A DNA stretch of 64,000 bases from the NCBI GenBank assembly GCA_013115135.1, contig JABANP010000086.1, positions 1 through 64,000 on the forward strand, read 5' to 3'. The notes under the pieces are model-generated. The model ran no database searches, had not been told where the DNA came from, and saw only the letters and a program-made list of their open reading frames with translations. Origin of the DNA: Perkinsus olseni (taxonomy: Eukaryota; Perkinsozoa; Perkinsida; Perkinsidae). The stretch's first letter is position 1. Every line of letters begins with the position of its first letter. This document shows, in pieces, positions 33,901 through 47,500 of the stretch. The position numbers and the translations under genes were made by a program.

Positions 33901-36830
33901 GATACACGTCGGTCCTGAGTAAATAAAGAACGAGAATTTATAAAGCCGCTCGCCCACCCTACGATGGTGAACGGCGAGAAGATTGACGAGAGCAACTTGC
34001 TCTCGACACGTTCGAAGGGCCTCACGGTTATCATTGGGGATCAGCGAAGGAACAAGAGTACCATCAGGTATTGCGCTGATGTAACGGCGGAACAAATGAG
34101 GGCAAGTATGAACAATACATTTGTGAATGGTATCAGCGCTGTTAAGGAATGCCGTCACTAAAGTTTGTGCCAGTGACTATATTGAAAAGACTTTCTCCTC
34201 GAGATGGTCTCTGTGGCGAGGCATCAAGCGACACAGCTATCACAGAGACCCTTTTGGAGGCGTTGATGATGTTACGAGTGGCTGTGTACCTACTCGCCGT
34301 CTGTTATCATCCTCAGCCCAAAGACGCTTCTGTCGGCCTCTCGATCCAACTCCATGTAGTATCTTCTCCGAGACGAATCCCAGGTAGCTCGACAAGGCAT
34401 ATCCTGAGTGAGCGCGCATGATCGATTAGCCCCTCAGGTTTCTACATAGACGATGTGGCTGGTAGCCGACTTAGCAACCGAATCAGACGAGATCCAGTTG
34501 CAAAGAGGCCGGTCCTACAGGGTGCTCTTTCGCGGCTCTCTCGAGCTCCAACAAGGCCTCCGCCATCTTTGATCCGTCCACCAACCGAAATTCGATCCGG
34601 GGGCCTTCCTCATCCGGCCAATGAGTAATGTCTTTCAGATCGTTCCCTCTCGAGCCCAGGTGATAGTTGCTGCCCCTCACCGCGTTGCTGTACTTCAATA
34701 CGGCCCTCAGATGGTCGTAAATGGCGATGCGACACAGATGGACGTCATTCACTTTACTGCCTTTTTTCACAGTTAACACGGAGGGCTCGAAAAATCGTCT
34801 CAGCGTCCACTTCAACCTTTCCGGATACTCATCGTCCATACTCGACTTTGTCCTGCCGCAAGAGAATGGTTAATGACCATGGTATCCAGCAGGGGTCCTA
34901 CCAGAGTCGATGTATCTTGTGTATTGTGAAATCTCGCTTCGAGCTGTAGTTCCAGCGCCCCTGGGTGTTTGTTACCCTCAGCGCTCGGATCCCCCATGTG
35001 CATCACCTCACACAGTACCGCGTCCTGATTGACTAACATCATCACAATGAGTGCACACACCTCGATGACTTACCGTCTTTTCAGGATCTCCTCTGACCGG
35101 TATCCTCGCCAGAGGACCGACAGATCGCTTCATTTCAACAGCAACATAGTCCTCCATGATCGTTCCCACCTGGGTATCGCCCTTCATGACGAACACTGTC
35201 GCCTTGCTATCATCATTAGCCCGAGCCAGCTCTCCCCTCAACCCGCAGCTTCAGTAGGTTCATAAGCTTGCTTTGGAGCGGTCTCTTAGTGTCGTCCATC
35301 AGAGCGAACAAGTGTTCCTTCAATCTGTCGAAACATGTCTTGGCCGACCGCCCTTTCTTCTTGCTTGAATCGCTTGGGATCTCGAAGCTTTGGGAACTGA
35401 AGCCAAAATCAAGATCTCCAACCACGACGAGAATGGCAAAATAGAATGATCATAGCCGTTGAGCCGCTATTACGAAGACTGCACAGTCGGTCTTCTCAGC
35501 GACGTCACGGTTAAGCTCACGCTGACGTTCCCCCCACTGTCTATAGTGAGACGATAATCATATTGTTGGGTCGGCTCGATGTTGAATATCCTCGCAACCT
35601 CGCAAACTGTATCCTGAAAAATATCAAAATCTCATTTCTGACTAACAAGCAACGACGAGTCCACGTCACAATGTCCACAACCATGGCTCTCGGTGGATTC
35701 TCGCTCAGAGTTTTCGAGCTCAAACTTATCATCATTTTCCCGAAAACAGAAAAGAACATTGCGGCAGTCCTGCTCGCAGAGACCATCGCTGAGTACAATA
35801 CCCCGGACTCACCCGTCGAGATTTCAACCCGTTATGAGAATCCGCGCTCGTCACTCTTTCTACGAGCTCTAACAGGCCCTTCGCGCAGTCCTCACCATGT
35901 TCCAAGGCCGACAAATCAAAGACATCACCACTCCGCTTTTCCAACGACGAGACCGCAGCTTTGATCGCTTTCGGTGGCTCCTTCAGTTTATCCTGATTCC
36001 CACCTCCTCGAGGCTTTCGACCAAGTCGGGTCGGCAGAGACGATAGTCGTTTACGGTCAACAGGAAAGAGTTGCTTATTGATTGTAGCCCGCGCCCCTCC
36101 GTCGTTCGTAGAGTACAGGTACCCTAGGCCTAGATAAGCTGCTATGGTCCCTCGGCATCTCGCTGTTTTCGACTTGGGGATATCAGGATCGTCAGCGAAG
36201 CCGCCGAAAATGCGGTCCGGCGTCATGCCAAGTTGAAGGAAGACGTCTAAGGCAGCTGGGGTCAGGCGGACAACTGACCTGAATCATGAAGAACGCAGAT
36301 CCCCCAGAGGCCGCAGTGGTGGTATCAAAGGTTGATCATTGCACAACATAGTAGCAGCAACAGTCGCAATACAACGGAAGACGCCAGCAAGTGCAAGGAA
36401 CGATGACGCAGTTTGACCGTGAAATGCGAGAGCTTCGGTCAATGGAACGAGTAAATTGTTATGAACCCAGAAGCGACACCCGTACCGTGGCGGTGTGTGA
36501 CGAGCGAGAACGAGAAGGGACCGAAGACTCACTGATCTTTTGCTGCAACACTCAGGAAAGTTTCGCCCCATTCTTCGACGAAGAGGAAGGAGTACTTGCT
36601 CTCTTTGCCTTTGAAAACGGCAGTACAGCTCGGAGGCGCCTTCCCCAGTTTCTTTAGCTAAGCAAAAGTCGCAATCGCTCTACAGCGCTCAGAATGAGGC
36701 TTCCTAGTGGATCATTTCCCGATGAGCATTCAGTAAGTGTCCAGCCAAGAATAGCAACAACTTGGCGGATGTTTTTCTATTATTAACTGTACTGTTGTCA
36801 CGACAGTATTCACAACCGGATTCACGGTTA
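30917..36830 (-). CDS. Modular repeat protein P1 (eight modules), 5' end unclear
   Basis: Not a family I recognise. Read 5' to 3' on the minus strand, exons give a leading segment (CTAVFKGKESKYSFLF, ~36530-36655), then helical segments separated by short Cys-led beta-like segments. Type III is at ~35860-36280 (CRGTIAAYLGLGYLYSTN). Type II is at ~35060-35430 (LLKLRVEGELARAND, MEDYVAVEMK). Type I is at ~34483-34850 (LCRIAIYDHLRAVLKYSN, FRLVDGSKMAEALLELE). III is at ~33481-33910, II at ~32840-33270, I at ~32053-32420, II at ~31545-31830, I at 30917-31330. Segment examples: CRATWDSSRRRYYMELD, CQAALVSATDG, CSLTLMEQSRTRS. An unframed hydrophobic stretch (KLLLFLAGHLLNA, ~36730) may be a signal peptide but has no ATG, so the start is unresolved. 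Many single Cys residues suggest disulfides. Confidence 0.6.
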
Positions 36831-37893
36831 TGACGGACCCACACCCGACAGCTTTTCGAGTGCGACTCCGTCTATGAGCTGATCGGACTTCGTTGTTCCT
36901 CTATGCACATACTTCTCGCCAGAGTTTCCACTGTCACAACGTCAAACTTGTGCAACTACTGTCAAATTTGGCTGCTCATTGCTGTTCTTGAGCCAAAAAG
37001 ACTCAGACGAGGGAGAGACGAGGGAGACTCGTCAAAGTTGGCACTGTCAATATTGTTTTTGAGTAGTTGCAACTTCCAGGTTGGGCTCAACTGAAGCACC
37101 CGTTGAGAACCTTTTGTTTTCCTTGACGATAACTCCAGAATTCTCTTGCTGTAAATTTGCCGACCTTGCGCAAGAAAGAGCGCAAATAAAGAATAATCTA
37201 CGCTCTATCGATAAGCGTGGTCGCGAGAAATCAACGTCCCGCGTCGCTTTCCTTCATGGGCTCCGAGACTGGTGTTGCTCCAAAGCATCCAGGCTTGAAA
37301 TGAGGCGAATACGAATCGCCTACCTTTGCCATCATAAAGGCGTATTTACGAAGATCGGGACTACAGCCTAACCTGTTTGATCAGCACTCACCTTTTTCGA
37401 GGTGGAAAGAGACGCGACGGCCAAGGTTGCTGATATCGCCAGCGGGAGAGCTAAGGCATGCATGGAAGCGACACGAACTGCACGAGCAGCGAAGGCGCCG
37501 ATCAGCGAAGCGAAGAAGCTATTGGCACTATACGAATGTTTGGTATCACCAGTGGTGACACTAGCAAAGTTTTCGCCGCTATGCTAGGTAGACGTCGATG
37601 AGAATGTAGAAGGAGCTGAGTGATGTATACAAGGAATTGTGGAACACCCAGTTTGGAACGAACATTTAGATTTTGCTATCAACGTTTTGCCTAGCAATGA
37701 CTCGACTCTCGGGAGCGATTGCAGTGTACCCTCAAATCGCGCTACCCCTCAGTGGGCATGATCGAAGCAGCCATGATCCATGGAGCCCAAGGGAAGGCTG
37801 GGCTGCTGCCAAGACCATCATCGAGCGACCAACAACACGAGCGGTTCCGTAATAAGCACATCACACCATGAGAACATCAGACACCGGCCGCTG
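36831..37893. other. Spacer between P1 and P2
   Basis: Mostly featureless. A plus-strand open stretch at 37402-37560 (VERDATAKVADIASGRAKAC, ending before a GTATC donor) is Ala-rich and helix-like and may be a stray exon. Repeated caaagttg/caacttg words occur near 36930-37080. Confidence 0.4.
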
Positions 37894-40800
37894 CTAAGTT
37901 TGGCGGGGCATCTCGCCCGTCCGAGACGCATCGCCGAACACACCACTTTTCCCTTTACTCGTTATCCTCGCTAAATACATGAGAGATAGTCCGATATCAC
38001 TGGTAAGGGGGACCTTGAACTTGATGCTCCCAGACTCCACCACAGCTTCTCCCAGTCGATTCTCAAAAGTACGATGCCTGTCCTTCTGCCACTCAGGGTC
38101 TAGTCGCCTCCTAGCCGTCAAGTAGTCGACCAGGGTGCGACCACAAACATCGACCAGAGTCATCCTTGAGAGTGGGAACGGGATCTGCCACAAATTCTCC
38201 TTGATGCGTTCCCAGATGGGCTCTAGCTCTTCGGGCGTCTCGAGTATTTTCCTGAGGGAGAAACCATATCAAAGACCTTCACAAAGTAAAAGACGCTTAC
38301 CTGGGTAGGACAATTCTATGGAGGCTGAAAGTCGCTCTTGAGTGCAAGCGAATACTGCGGCTCCGCCCCACTAGAAAGTCTTCTCTCGAGGGTCTCGATG
38401 ACGCACAGATCGAGTGGCTCCTGAGGTACGCTCGAGGATTTTGCGGGCGGGTGGTTCCTGCTCACCTCGGGAAGTGCTCGTCTTCTCACCGGCTCCCCTC
38501 TGGCAAGCGGTGCGATAAACTTCGTCATAATGTAGTTGGAAAGGGTAGTCGCCTCCCTGGACTGCGTAATCCCCTTCGGCCAAGTTCTCCCACTTTCCCT
38601 CCCTGGCCTCTGCTTCCACCTTCACCAGCACACGTTGGCTGAGGACCCCAGCCTCACTGGTAGAGCCCATCCATGCCTTCATCAGTATGTCCGCTAGCCT
38701 CGAGGGACAAGTGAACGGCGGGAAAACCGTACTCAAATCGAACTTCGGCTTCGTCAACTCTCCCCGGCTGGTCGGCAGCCGCAGTGCCACCGCAGTCTGC
38801 ATTGAGGGCTTCAACGATACCAACGCTTCGTCCTGCGGCGTCGATTCTATCACTATATCGTAGGCCTCATTGGCCTCATTCGTAGCCACTCCCTTGCTGG
38901 TCAGACTACAACGTTGCTCCTGAGGAGATTAACTCAAGTCAGTCGACCGGAAAATCGGTAGTTTTTCTCCTACCGAAGCGACTGCAAGATCATGCAGAGC
39001 GCTGACCGCCTCCGCCACTGGATCCTCTCCGTCAACACGGAAGACCATGCCTTCAACGTCCTTCACTTGAGCGCCGTCCAGAGCGAAATGGTTCAACACT
39101 TGAGGTTCGGATTGCCGCTCGAGTACGCGTTGCCCGGTCAAGGTTGTCACAGCCACGTTGAGATAATCGATGAGAGTCCTTTTGCAGAAGAAGAGCGCGG
39201 ACGAGTTCCGCAGAGTTCTTCGACCATCAATGCTCAGTGGTGTCCTCATGATGTGCTGTCGAAGTCTGATTCGTCCCGGGCCCTCGCTAATCAAAAGAGA
39301 GGAGAAGGTCGAAGGCTAACAGACCCACTCGAAAAGCACATTCCAATCAGCGCAAAGGCGAGGTTCGATAAGTAGCATCTTCCCCGCTCACTAGTTGGGG
39401 CCCTTGATCTCTCGTATAAGGAAATCCGGACTCAAAGAGAAACTCATCGATGGCACACTCCCGCTGCTGCTGCCCGCTTCGTCCCTTTGGCTCACTTGGA
39501 CGGCGCACGCTTGTGCATCCTGAAGGGAAACACTCATTCCCGAATGCGCATCCTGGCGGCAGCACGAGGGGCGGTATCTCCCTCAGTTTAAACCCCATAC
39601 AATGACACTCTCCCGATGAAGAACTGAGGACGCTCACCAATCTACGTAGATTCAGACTAAACCATTGCGACAGAAGATTGTTTCAGCACAGTCCAGATGG
39701 CAATCATGAGCTAGCAGGCAATCCGCCCTACCAATGCAGCGGAGTCCAATAAGAAGATCTCATCATCCCCCGCCCTCGCAGCTCCAGTAGAAGTTTCGGG
39801 GTACTGCACGGCCGACCATGTGGGGTTGGACATCCTCATTAAACTGCCCATTATCTTGACGGCGAGTGTAGATTGTATGAGTCGGTATACGGGCAGGTCC
39901 CTGACTGGCTGTGTCCAGGCCTTGGGGTCCTCATACTCGGCAAGGAGGTATTCTGATACCCTCATCTCGAGGTTGTGATGATCGCCACCCCCGGCCTTCT
40001 TAACATCCTCAGACCGAACAAACTTCCAACCCCGCATGAGGTACTCGAGGAGGCGTCTCTCGCAAGTATTGAGAATTTTCTTTCCTTCCAGAGACCCAAT
40101 ATCAGCTTTCAAGTCGACCCTCTCGAGCCTCTCGTCGAGCCTCAGTTCCTTGTCGGCCACGAGAGGCCTGATGAGAAACAAGATCAAATGCTACAAGACA
40201 GCTGTCTATATAACACGAACATACGAGCTTCGCATTACCAACTCTAGTTCTCTCAACTAATCTACTTTCTATCTGTTCTATCTCGTTCACTATGAGCTGC
40301 TAGACCGGACTCAGCCCAGTCTATCCTAGCTGCGTTCTAGTACTACATTTCCTACAACGACATTGTCAACGTATTCTCTTACTTCACTGCAGCCACACGT
40401 CTCTTGCGCTGGTCCAGCGTGAGGCTGGTCTCGCCAAGAACGATCTTATTGCCCTTCAGCACAGAGAGGGTGAGCTCGCGTGTTGACCCCAACAATCCTG
40501 TCCTCCGTCACCAATGCAGCTTGACATATTGGTTCGAGGTCCTGAAAGAGCAGGACCATCACTAGACGAGCGACGTGCAGAGGCAGGCACTTACCCGTAT
40601 GATCATACCAGCATCAGGATTGTTCTGCATCGTCGTAAGGCCTTGGGAGTGCATCCATGGTACCACGATATTCAGGAGATCACTGCTGACCACCCCTAGG
40701 TCTATCGAGCCCGAGCCCCAAAGTATGTTGTTGTGATAGTGTCGCGCTGTTCACGACCAATGCCAGGATGGCAGCGAAGGAAGGTTTGGCGCCCCCTTGA

Positions 40801-43800
40801 GGCCCTACATAAGGCCACGGTATATCAGCTCGGGTGTTCCAGAGGTAACATGCGATAGAGAAGATACAGGTTTCGCGATCACTGTTCCTCGGCTGATTCC
40901 CTTGTGGTTGTTGAAGGCACTTCTCTGCGGCATTTTCATAAGGTTCCTTTAGCAGCGGGTAGAAGTCGATACTGAGAAGAGGAGCTTTAACTTCTTATAT
41001 GAAGGAAGAGAGCCAGAGTCGACGGAAAGTCGCCGAAGAGCATAATGGGGAGTAATAGTAGTGCGAAAGGAGTAAGGCAGGAGCTAGCGGTGTGGATGGA
41101 GAGCTCCACATTTCCCGACACGGCTTTGCCTAAATTCACGTTGAGAATAATGAAACTAAGGACTCAGCTGCACAAGTCAATTTCGGGCAAGTAGCAGTCT
41201 CACTCCACGCTTGACGACCGTGAAGACTCCGGAACTAGGCTGAAAATGGTATAACTGATGCAGATTGAAGAGCAGCCACTCTCCTCCACCACCATATGTC
41301 AGTGCTACGCATGGCGCTATCATAGTCCCAATGACATAGTGCTAGCGGCATGGGCCGCAGTCCTATGATATGCTTCGGTATGGTCGTGGACCCACCTCCC
41401 GTCTGTTATCATTCTCAGCCCGAAGACGCCTCCAACGGCCTCTCGGTCCAACTCCATGTAGTATCTTTTCTCGGGAGAATCCCAGGTAGCTCGACAGGGC
41501 ATATCCTGAATGCAGTTGATAATACGCCCAGTCCAAGAGCGCGGCAGAGTGAATACAGCGATCAGAAAAGCAAGAATTTCCGGGAAAATTCTCCGCTAAG
41601 TCCCTTCTTCGACGTACTCATGCAACCTCTTCCCTATTCGACCTACAGGGCGCTCCTTCACGGCTTTTTCCATGACCAACAAGGCGTTTGCCGCATGAGA
41701 CCCTTCCACCACATAGAAGGCCGACCTCTCGCCATCAAGCTGCGCCCGAAGGATGATGTCCTGTGAATCCCTCTCCTCGCTCAGAGGGCGGTGATATCCT
41801 CCCCGCACAGTGTTGCTGTACGCCAAAGCAGCATTAATATGGTGATACAGAGCCATACGGCAGAGCTCAGCGTCAGTAGTGGCTCTAGGGTTCTTCAGAA
41901 GGGGTATAGAGGGCTCGAAGAACCGCCACAAAATGAGCTTCATTTTTTCCGGATACTCCTCGCTCAACTGCGACTTGGCCCTGAGAGGGCAGTTGGCTAC
42001 CACTGGACGGGAACCTACGTGTCGATCCTACCACAGCCGGTGTATTCTGTGTATGGTGAAATCTGTATTGAGTTGCAGCTCGAGATCTCCCATCCGTTTT
42101 TCGACCGTACTCATCAGCGTCAGCTCGCACAACACCGGCTCCTGAACGATATACGTGCGCGGAAGCTCGAGTTCAAGAGCTAGGTCCGAAAGCAAAGTTC
42201 ACATTCCGGGATGCTCTTCAAAAGCAGCTCTCAAGCTTAGTCTTGTGGTAGACTAGGAGCTCCAGGCTAGTGGTTGCAGACCAGCCGTCTGCCGTTGTAA
42301 GACGAGCGAAAATTGCGGATTCTTTTTTTCAAGAAAGACGCCCCTACGCTCGAACGCGGAAAGTGGTCCGACGAGGCGCTCTCACCTTCCTGCTGGGATC
42401 TCTTCTGATCGGTCGCATCCCGAGAGCACTCGCAGTGTCCTTTAATTTGGTGGCCACATACTCCTCCATAACCGCCGCTACTTGGGTGTCACCCTTCATC
42501 TCGAACAGCGCTGTGTCCAGGTCCTCAGTGGCTCTCCATAACTCGCTCTCCACTCGTGCTTTGAGCAGGCTGATGAGCTTATTCTCTGCGGGTTTCTTAT
42601 AGCTTCCCATCAAGGACACAATGTGGCCAGCTAGTCTGGTATGGCAGGGTTTGGTCGATCGACTCTTTCTCCTTTCACTTTTACTCCTCGAGATTTCAGC
42701 GACTCCAAAGGTCTGGCAACTAAGGCAAAAATGAGGTCTAGTGTCACCCTATGATGCTGTGGTGACACGTCCCCAGTATATTACAGTCTACTGTCACCCT
42801 TTGATGCTGTGGTGACACGTCCCCAGTATATTACAGTCTACTGTCACCCTATGATGCTGTGGTGACACGTCCCCAGTATATTACAGTCTACTGTCACCCT
42901 ATGATCCTGTGGTGACACGTCCCCAGTATATTACAGTCTACTGTCACCCTTGATCCTGTGGTGACACGTCCCCAGTATATTACAGTCTACTGTCACCCTT
43001 TGATGCTGTGGTGACACGTCCCCAGTATATTACAGTCTACTGTCACCCTATGATGCCATAATATCTCACCAGCAGTTTCGATACGAAAGACGCATCACTG
43101 AGCCCACCCACGTATGCTTATTACGCTGACTGCATCGAGGGTGTCCTGAAGGACCTCAGAGTGAGGCAAATGCTGGCTCTCCCTTTCCGATCGATGATTA
43201 GACGGTAGTCGTATTGCTGATTGACGATGTTGAACCTTCGAACTACTTCACATGCAGTATCCTGAGAACAGATGGAAGACCATTGGTGAGCCTACTCCAA
43301 CAGGCTGAGGACCATCGGTGACCAAAGACAAGTATTCCACGAGAACACCAGCTGCTTACTGTTCCGGAGCTTATTCCATTCTCAGGATCCACCGTGATGA
43401 CCCTTTCAACAACATCATAGATGCCCCTCACTCCGTCCTCGGCATACAACGAGTTGGACAGTTCGAAGGCACCCGATTTCGATCTCTTCAGCGATGTTAT
43501 CGCAGTTCTTATCCCTTCAGGGGCATCCGGCAGCTTAGCTCCTGGAGCATCATCCACCTCTTGAACCAGCCTGCGTGACTTAGTAGCCGCGTCGAGATTT
43601 CCGCCCTCGGTGGCTGAGCTTCTACGACTGGTCGACAGCAGGCGATTGTTGATAATCACGCGTGCACCCCCTCTATTAGTAGAGTACAGATAACCGAGAC
43701 CCATATACGCTGCGATCCCTTCGATGCACTTAGGAGCCCCTGACTTGGCCGTAGTTGTACTCTTCCTCCTGCCGAAGAGTGCTTCTGACGTCTCGCCCAC

Positions 43801-44253
43801 TTTCGCAAGAGCCAGTATTCCCTGGAGGCGATAAGTTCACGCGTGACCTGACACAGCAGGGATCATACCAGTACCACATTTCGCCCAAACTCTGCTGATA
43901 CCAGTGCCCGGGATGACCGAGTGGCAGCATACCGACCCGCTGGTGGACCCTCAAAGACTCACTTGTCCTTCATAGCGGTCGTGAGGAGAAATGATCCCTC
44001 GAATTTGATGAAAGAAAACCAGTAAGTGTTGTTCTTATCCTTGTATTGAGCTGTGCATTCATAGTCTGTCACTCTACCGGCCTGAGGGAGAGCATCAACA
44101 TCACCTACTACAACCATCGGCAAGCACGACGAGAGGGAACGCAATAAATGGGGCTCCTACCCGTGATGACCCCGATAGAGTAGCGACCGCTGATTGAAGC
44201 AGTACAGCTGACAGTGGCAGGAGGAGTAGGAGATAGTACGCCGAACCATGCAT
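37894..44253 (-). CDS. Modular repeat protein P2 (eight modules) with signal peptide
   Basis: Best-defined member. Exon 1 from the ATG at 44253 encodes a classic signal peptide (MHGSAYYLLLLLPLSAVLL) and ends at a GTAGGA donor. Next comes VTDYECTAQYKDKNNTYW. Type III follows at ~43290-43830 (CIEGIAAYMGLGYLYSTN), with an intron minisatellite after its beta segment. Type II is at ~42344-42740 (KARVESELWRA, MEEYVATKLKD), I at ~41596-42000 (LCRMALYHHINAALAYSN), III at ~40590-40975 (TCIFSIACYLWNT), II at ~39760-40180 (CERRLLEYLMRGWKFV), I at ~38929-39294 (FCKRTLIDYLNVAV), II at ~38450-38760, I at ~37960-38220 (CGRTLVDYLTARRRL). Beta segments include MSFSLSPDFLIREIKGPN and CRATWDSPEKRYYMELD. One extra G near 38555 breaks the third type II segment (GDYAVQ to ATTLSNYIM). 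Function unknown; probably secreted. Confidence 0.65.
42741..43056. repeat. 50-bp minisatellite in a P2 intron
   Basis: Six copies of a 50-nt unit (one is 49 nt) plus a 17-nt partial copy. Each unit carries tgtcaccctatgatgctgtg followed by gtgacacgtccccagtatat, so tgtcacc and ggtgaca form a 7-bp stem in every copy. Copies differ only at a few bases (a/t at cct-atga, g/c in gatgct). P1 and P3 lack it at the matching intron. Confidence 0.95.
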
Positions 44254-44501
44254 GAAGAGAAGAGGCAAGACTGTGCAGACGGGAGGTAGCCTTGCTGGCG
44301 ACCTCAAAAGAGATTCCGAAGACGACTCCAGAGGGGTAGGACCAACAGCATCATCCTTCATGGATTGAACATCATCATCATGAACGTGAAAAAGGGCGCA
44401 ATTTAACCAAGGGCCAAATACACGCGTAAATTGGTAAGAAGTTGAAAGTTCGGAGCCGATAAGACTCTTGTGCCGTTAGGGGCCTCGAGCGAGGCAGAAG
44501 C

Positions 44502-47500
44502 TCACTCAATCGAGTCTCTCATCATCTCCGCCAGGCCGACAAGAGCCTTTCCAACTGCGGTCTTCTCGCCCACTTGGAACGTAGTGCTGCCCCGTGTCAC
44601 CACAGCCGAGCCCATCTCCTGGTAGTGATCCTCCTGTAGCCTATCAACTGAGTTGGGGAGCTTCTCTTGCGCAGCGCGAAGGTAGTCGAACAGGGTCTGC
44701 TGACAGACTTCGACGACTGTCATCCGGGGTCTCGGTAGAGCTGGCAGCAGACGCCACAATGGGCGCAGCTCCTCGAGAAAGCCGAGCGTCCCACTGAGGA
44801 GAAGTTGTCCACTGGACACAGCCTAGGGCACGCTTACTCTGGCAGGCCAATCCTGTGCATGCTGAAGTCACTCCTGAGTGAAAGGGAGAACCTAGGCACT
44901 GCCCCGCCGGTCTTCCGCTTCTCGACGGTCTCGATGCTGCATGAATCAAGAGCCTCCTGAAAGACTCACGATACAATGCTCCAGTCCAAACGGGCTCTTC
45001 AGTGAAGAATCTTGACAGTGGCGAAGATCATCTCGAATGCGTTCACTATCTCTAAAGGCTACCGGCGAAGATCTTATCCACCACTTTATCAAGGCTACCT
45101 CACCTCCGAGGGAGCAGCGGTCATTATCTTACTATTACTCACCTGATGGTGAGCTCCAGCCCTACTCTGCAGGCTATTGCGTCGCGCAATCTCTCGCTCC
45201 ACCAAGGGTAGGAACACAGGGCGACTATAAGCATGCAGAATATAATCAGCCAGGGACGGCTTTACAGCCTCGTATCCTCTTCCTCCAGAATAGTTCCACT
45301 TTCCTGCTTCCACCTCTGCCTCTAATCTTCCGGGATACTCGTTCGCGGAGCATACTCCAGTCACCAGCCACGCTCATCCACGCTCTCTTGAGGATGTCTA
45401 CCAGCCTCGCACGACAAGTGAAGAGCGGGGAAACCCCTCTTCGCCGAGGGCCGGGTCCATCAACTTAGTGGTCACATCCTCACGGAAAGACCTGAAGACG
45501 GGCAGAGATCAGGATATTAAGCAAGAGTCTACTGCACTGGAGTGCATCACTTCCCAGTGCAGCACAGCCATCCGTGAATTCAACGGGAGCTGCGGCACGG
45601 AGTAAACCAAGGCGAACAGCCAAAATATCCCAACCGACCAAGGTCACATCGCTCAGCCTAATAAGGCTTGCTGTGTTCGCACTACTTCTATCGTATCTAT
45701 TTCGTGCGTCACGCGATTCCTTCCCCTCCGACTCAGTGGCGAATTGCAGTCATGCGAGTTGGGAGCATTCAGCATACTATGCGCGAATTCATGACGGAAA
45801 AAGGAGTAATAGCAGTACAGACTGGCGTGAAGAGCCGCTAGTCGTTCTTGTATCAGATGGACCCACTTTCTAGAGTTCATGAGACTGAAGGGCTCCCCGG
45901 AGACGATCACGCCTCGGCTGGGTGTCGACTTCATTGTTATATCGTGCAGCACACTTATGGGTTCAGGGAAGGGGATTCTCTCCGCCATTCGCGACAAGCT
46001 GCAATCACGATCCTGAACAACAAAATGGACAGACGGTAGCCCAGGCCACAGCCCACCGAGTCCATAGCGAGATTGTACATGTCCTCCACAGCACTGCCAA
46101 ACGGGCTGCCCTCATCGACACGGAATACCACAACGCCACCAGTTCCTCTCACCAGACTCTTCGTGGTCAACGCCGAGACCTCAAGCCGCCTCGCATGCGT
46201 TCCACTGCCGAATGTTCGCTCGTCGAGCATCATCGCCGAGGCCGTGGAGAGATACTCGAAAAGAGCTCCTTTGCAGAGGGCAATCAGCAGGGACTTCTGA
46301 TCTGATTCGTCCGGGAAAGATGACGGTATGTTGTCAGAGAGTCGGCGGGAGAAGAACTTCCTCAGGAGTATGCTTCCTTTACCGTCACTGAGAGAACACA
46401 GAGGTCCTGCTGGCAATTCAGCCACGAATCTTCGCTTTGAGCGACGCTAGTACATGGACCAGAGTGAAGAGCAAGAATCACCGGTGAGATACTATCGAAG
46501 CATCACGTACGATGACATCATGACTATCAACAACCTCACTATTCGCCACTACTGGCCACAGCTACTAGCTACAACAACCAATACGAGATCGTAGCGAAGA
46601 CATGGCGGAACGGTCGCTGAGTCAATCATCACTCTCGTGAAGACCGTATCTCCACCATGGTCTCTCATGGGAGTCAACTGCGCGGGTGAGGCGACAATCA
46701 TTAAACCGAAGACCATTGACTATCAACCCTCCGTTCGCTGCGAGTGGTGAGATGGAATAGCATTTTCGAAGCTGCGCCATCGAGCGCCCGAACTATGATC
46801 CCGAGCTGGACCCCCTCCCCGGTACTATTCTGGGCCTTGGATATTGTGCAGGAGGAACTCTCTGGTGAGAGACATACTCATGGATGGCCTTCTACCCTTC
46901 TTTGCCGCCCCACCCTTGGCCATAACCTCGATTCCGCACACCGACGGCGAGGAGACCTAAAGACGATGGAATGAGGCATACGACAGCCCCTCTCGGAGCC
47001 CTGCTCAGGTGCGGACAAGTCAGCGGCCTCCCACCTCCGCTTCAAAGTGATCGTCAACGTCCAAAGGTGGGCCTTCAAATGCTGTTACGTTTCCTTTCGG
47101 AGTAGTAGTGACGGTGGTCCAAGTCATATCGCTTCTCATCATTATTTCCATCATCCACACCGACAGCGCGGATTGCTTCAATTTGTACAGGGGCAGTTCT
47201 TCCACCGGTTGTGTCCATGCCCTCTGCGCCCAAACCCGATTCTGGTCTTTCATCTCTGCCACCAAAAGCTCTGCCATCCATCCTCTGACTCTCTGGTCGG
47301 CTCCCAATTCCTTTAAGGCGGGGGCTCGTACGGTGGTCCACCCTTGCATAAGATACTCAAAAAGATTCTCTTGGCAGGAGTTCAGCTCTTGGGCTTCGAG
47401 CCACTCGTCGTCCCATAGCGGGGTCCCCTATGGTCACTAACTGGTCGAGTCTCTTCTCCTCATCGTACGACGGAGGCCTGCCACGCTGAAAGTCGCTACA

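Noticed and set aside
42741..43056. Possible CRISPR array
   Set aside because: The 50-bp units are contiguous and near identical with no unique spacers, and the genome is eukaryotic; it is a minisatellite.
44101..44361. Longer N-terminus for P2 starting at 44361
   Set aside because: The Met at 44253 gives a standard signal peptide; the extra upstream residues are polar and not conserved in other members.
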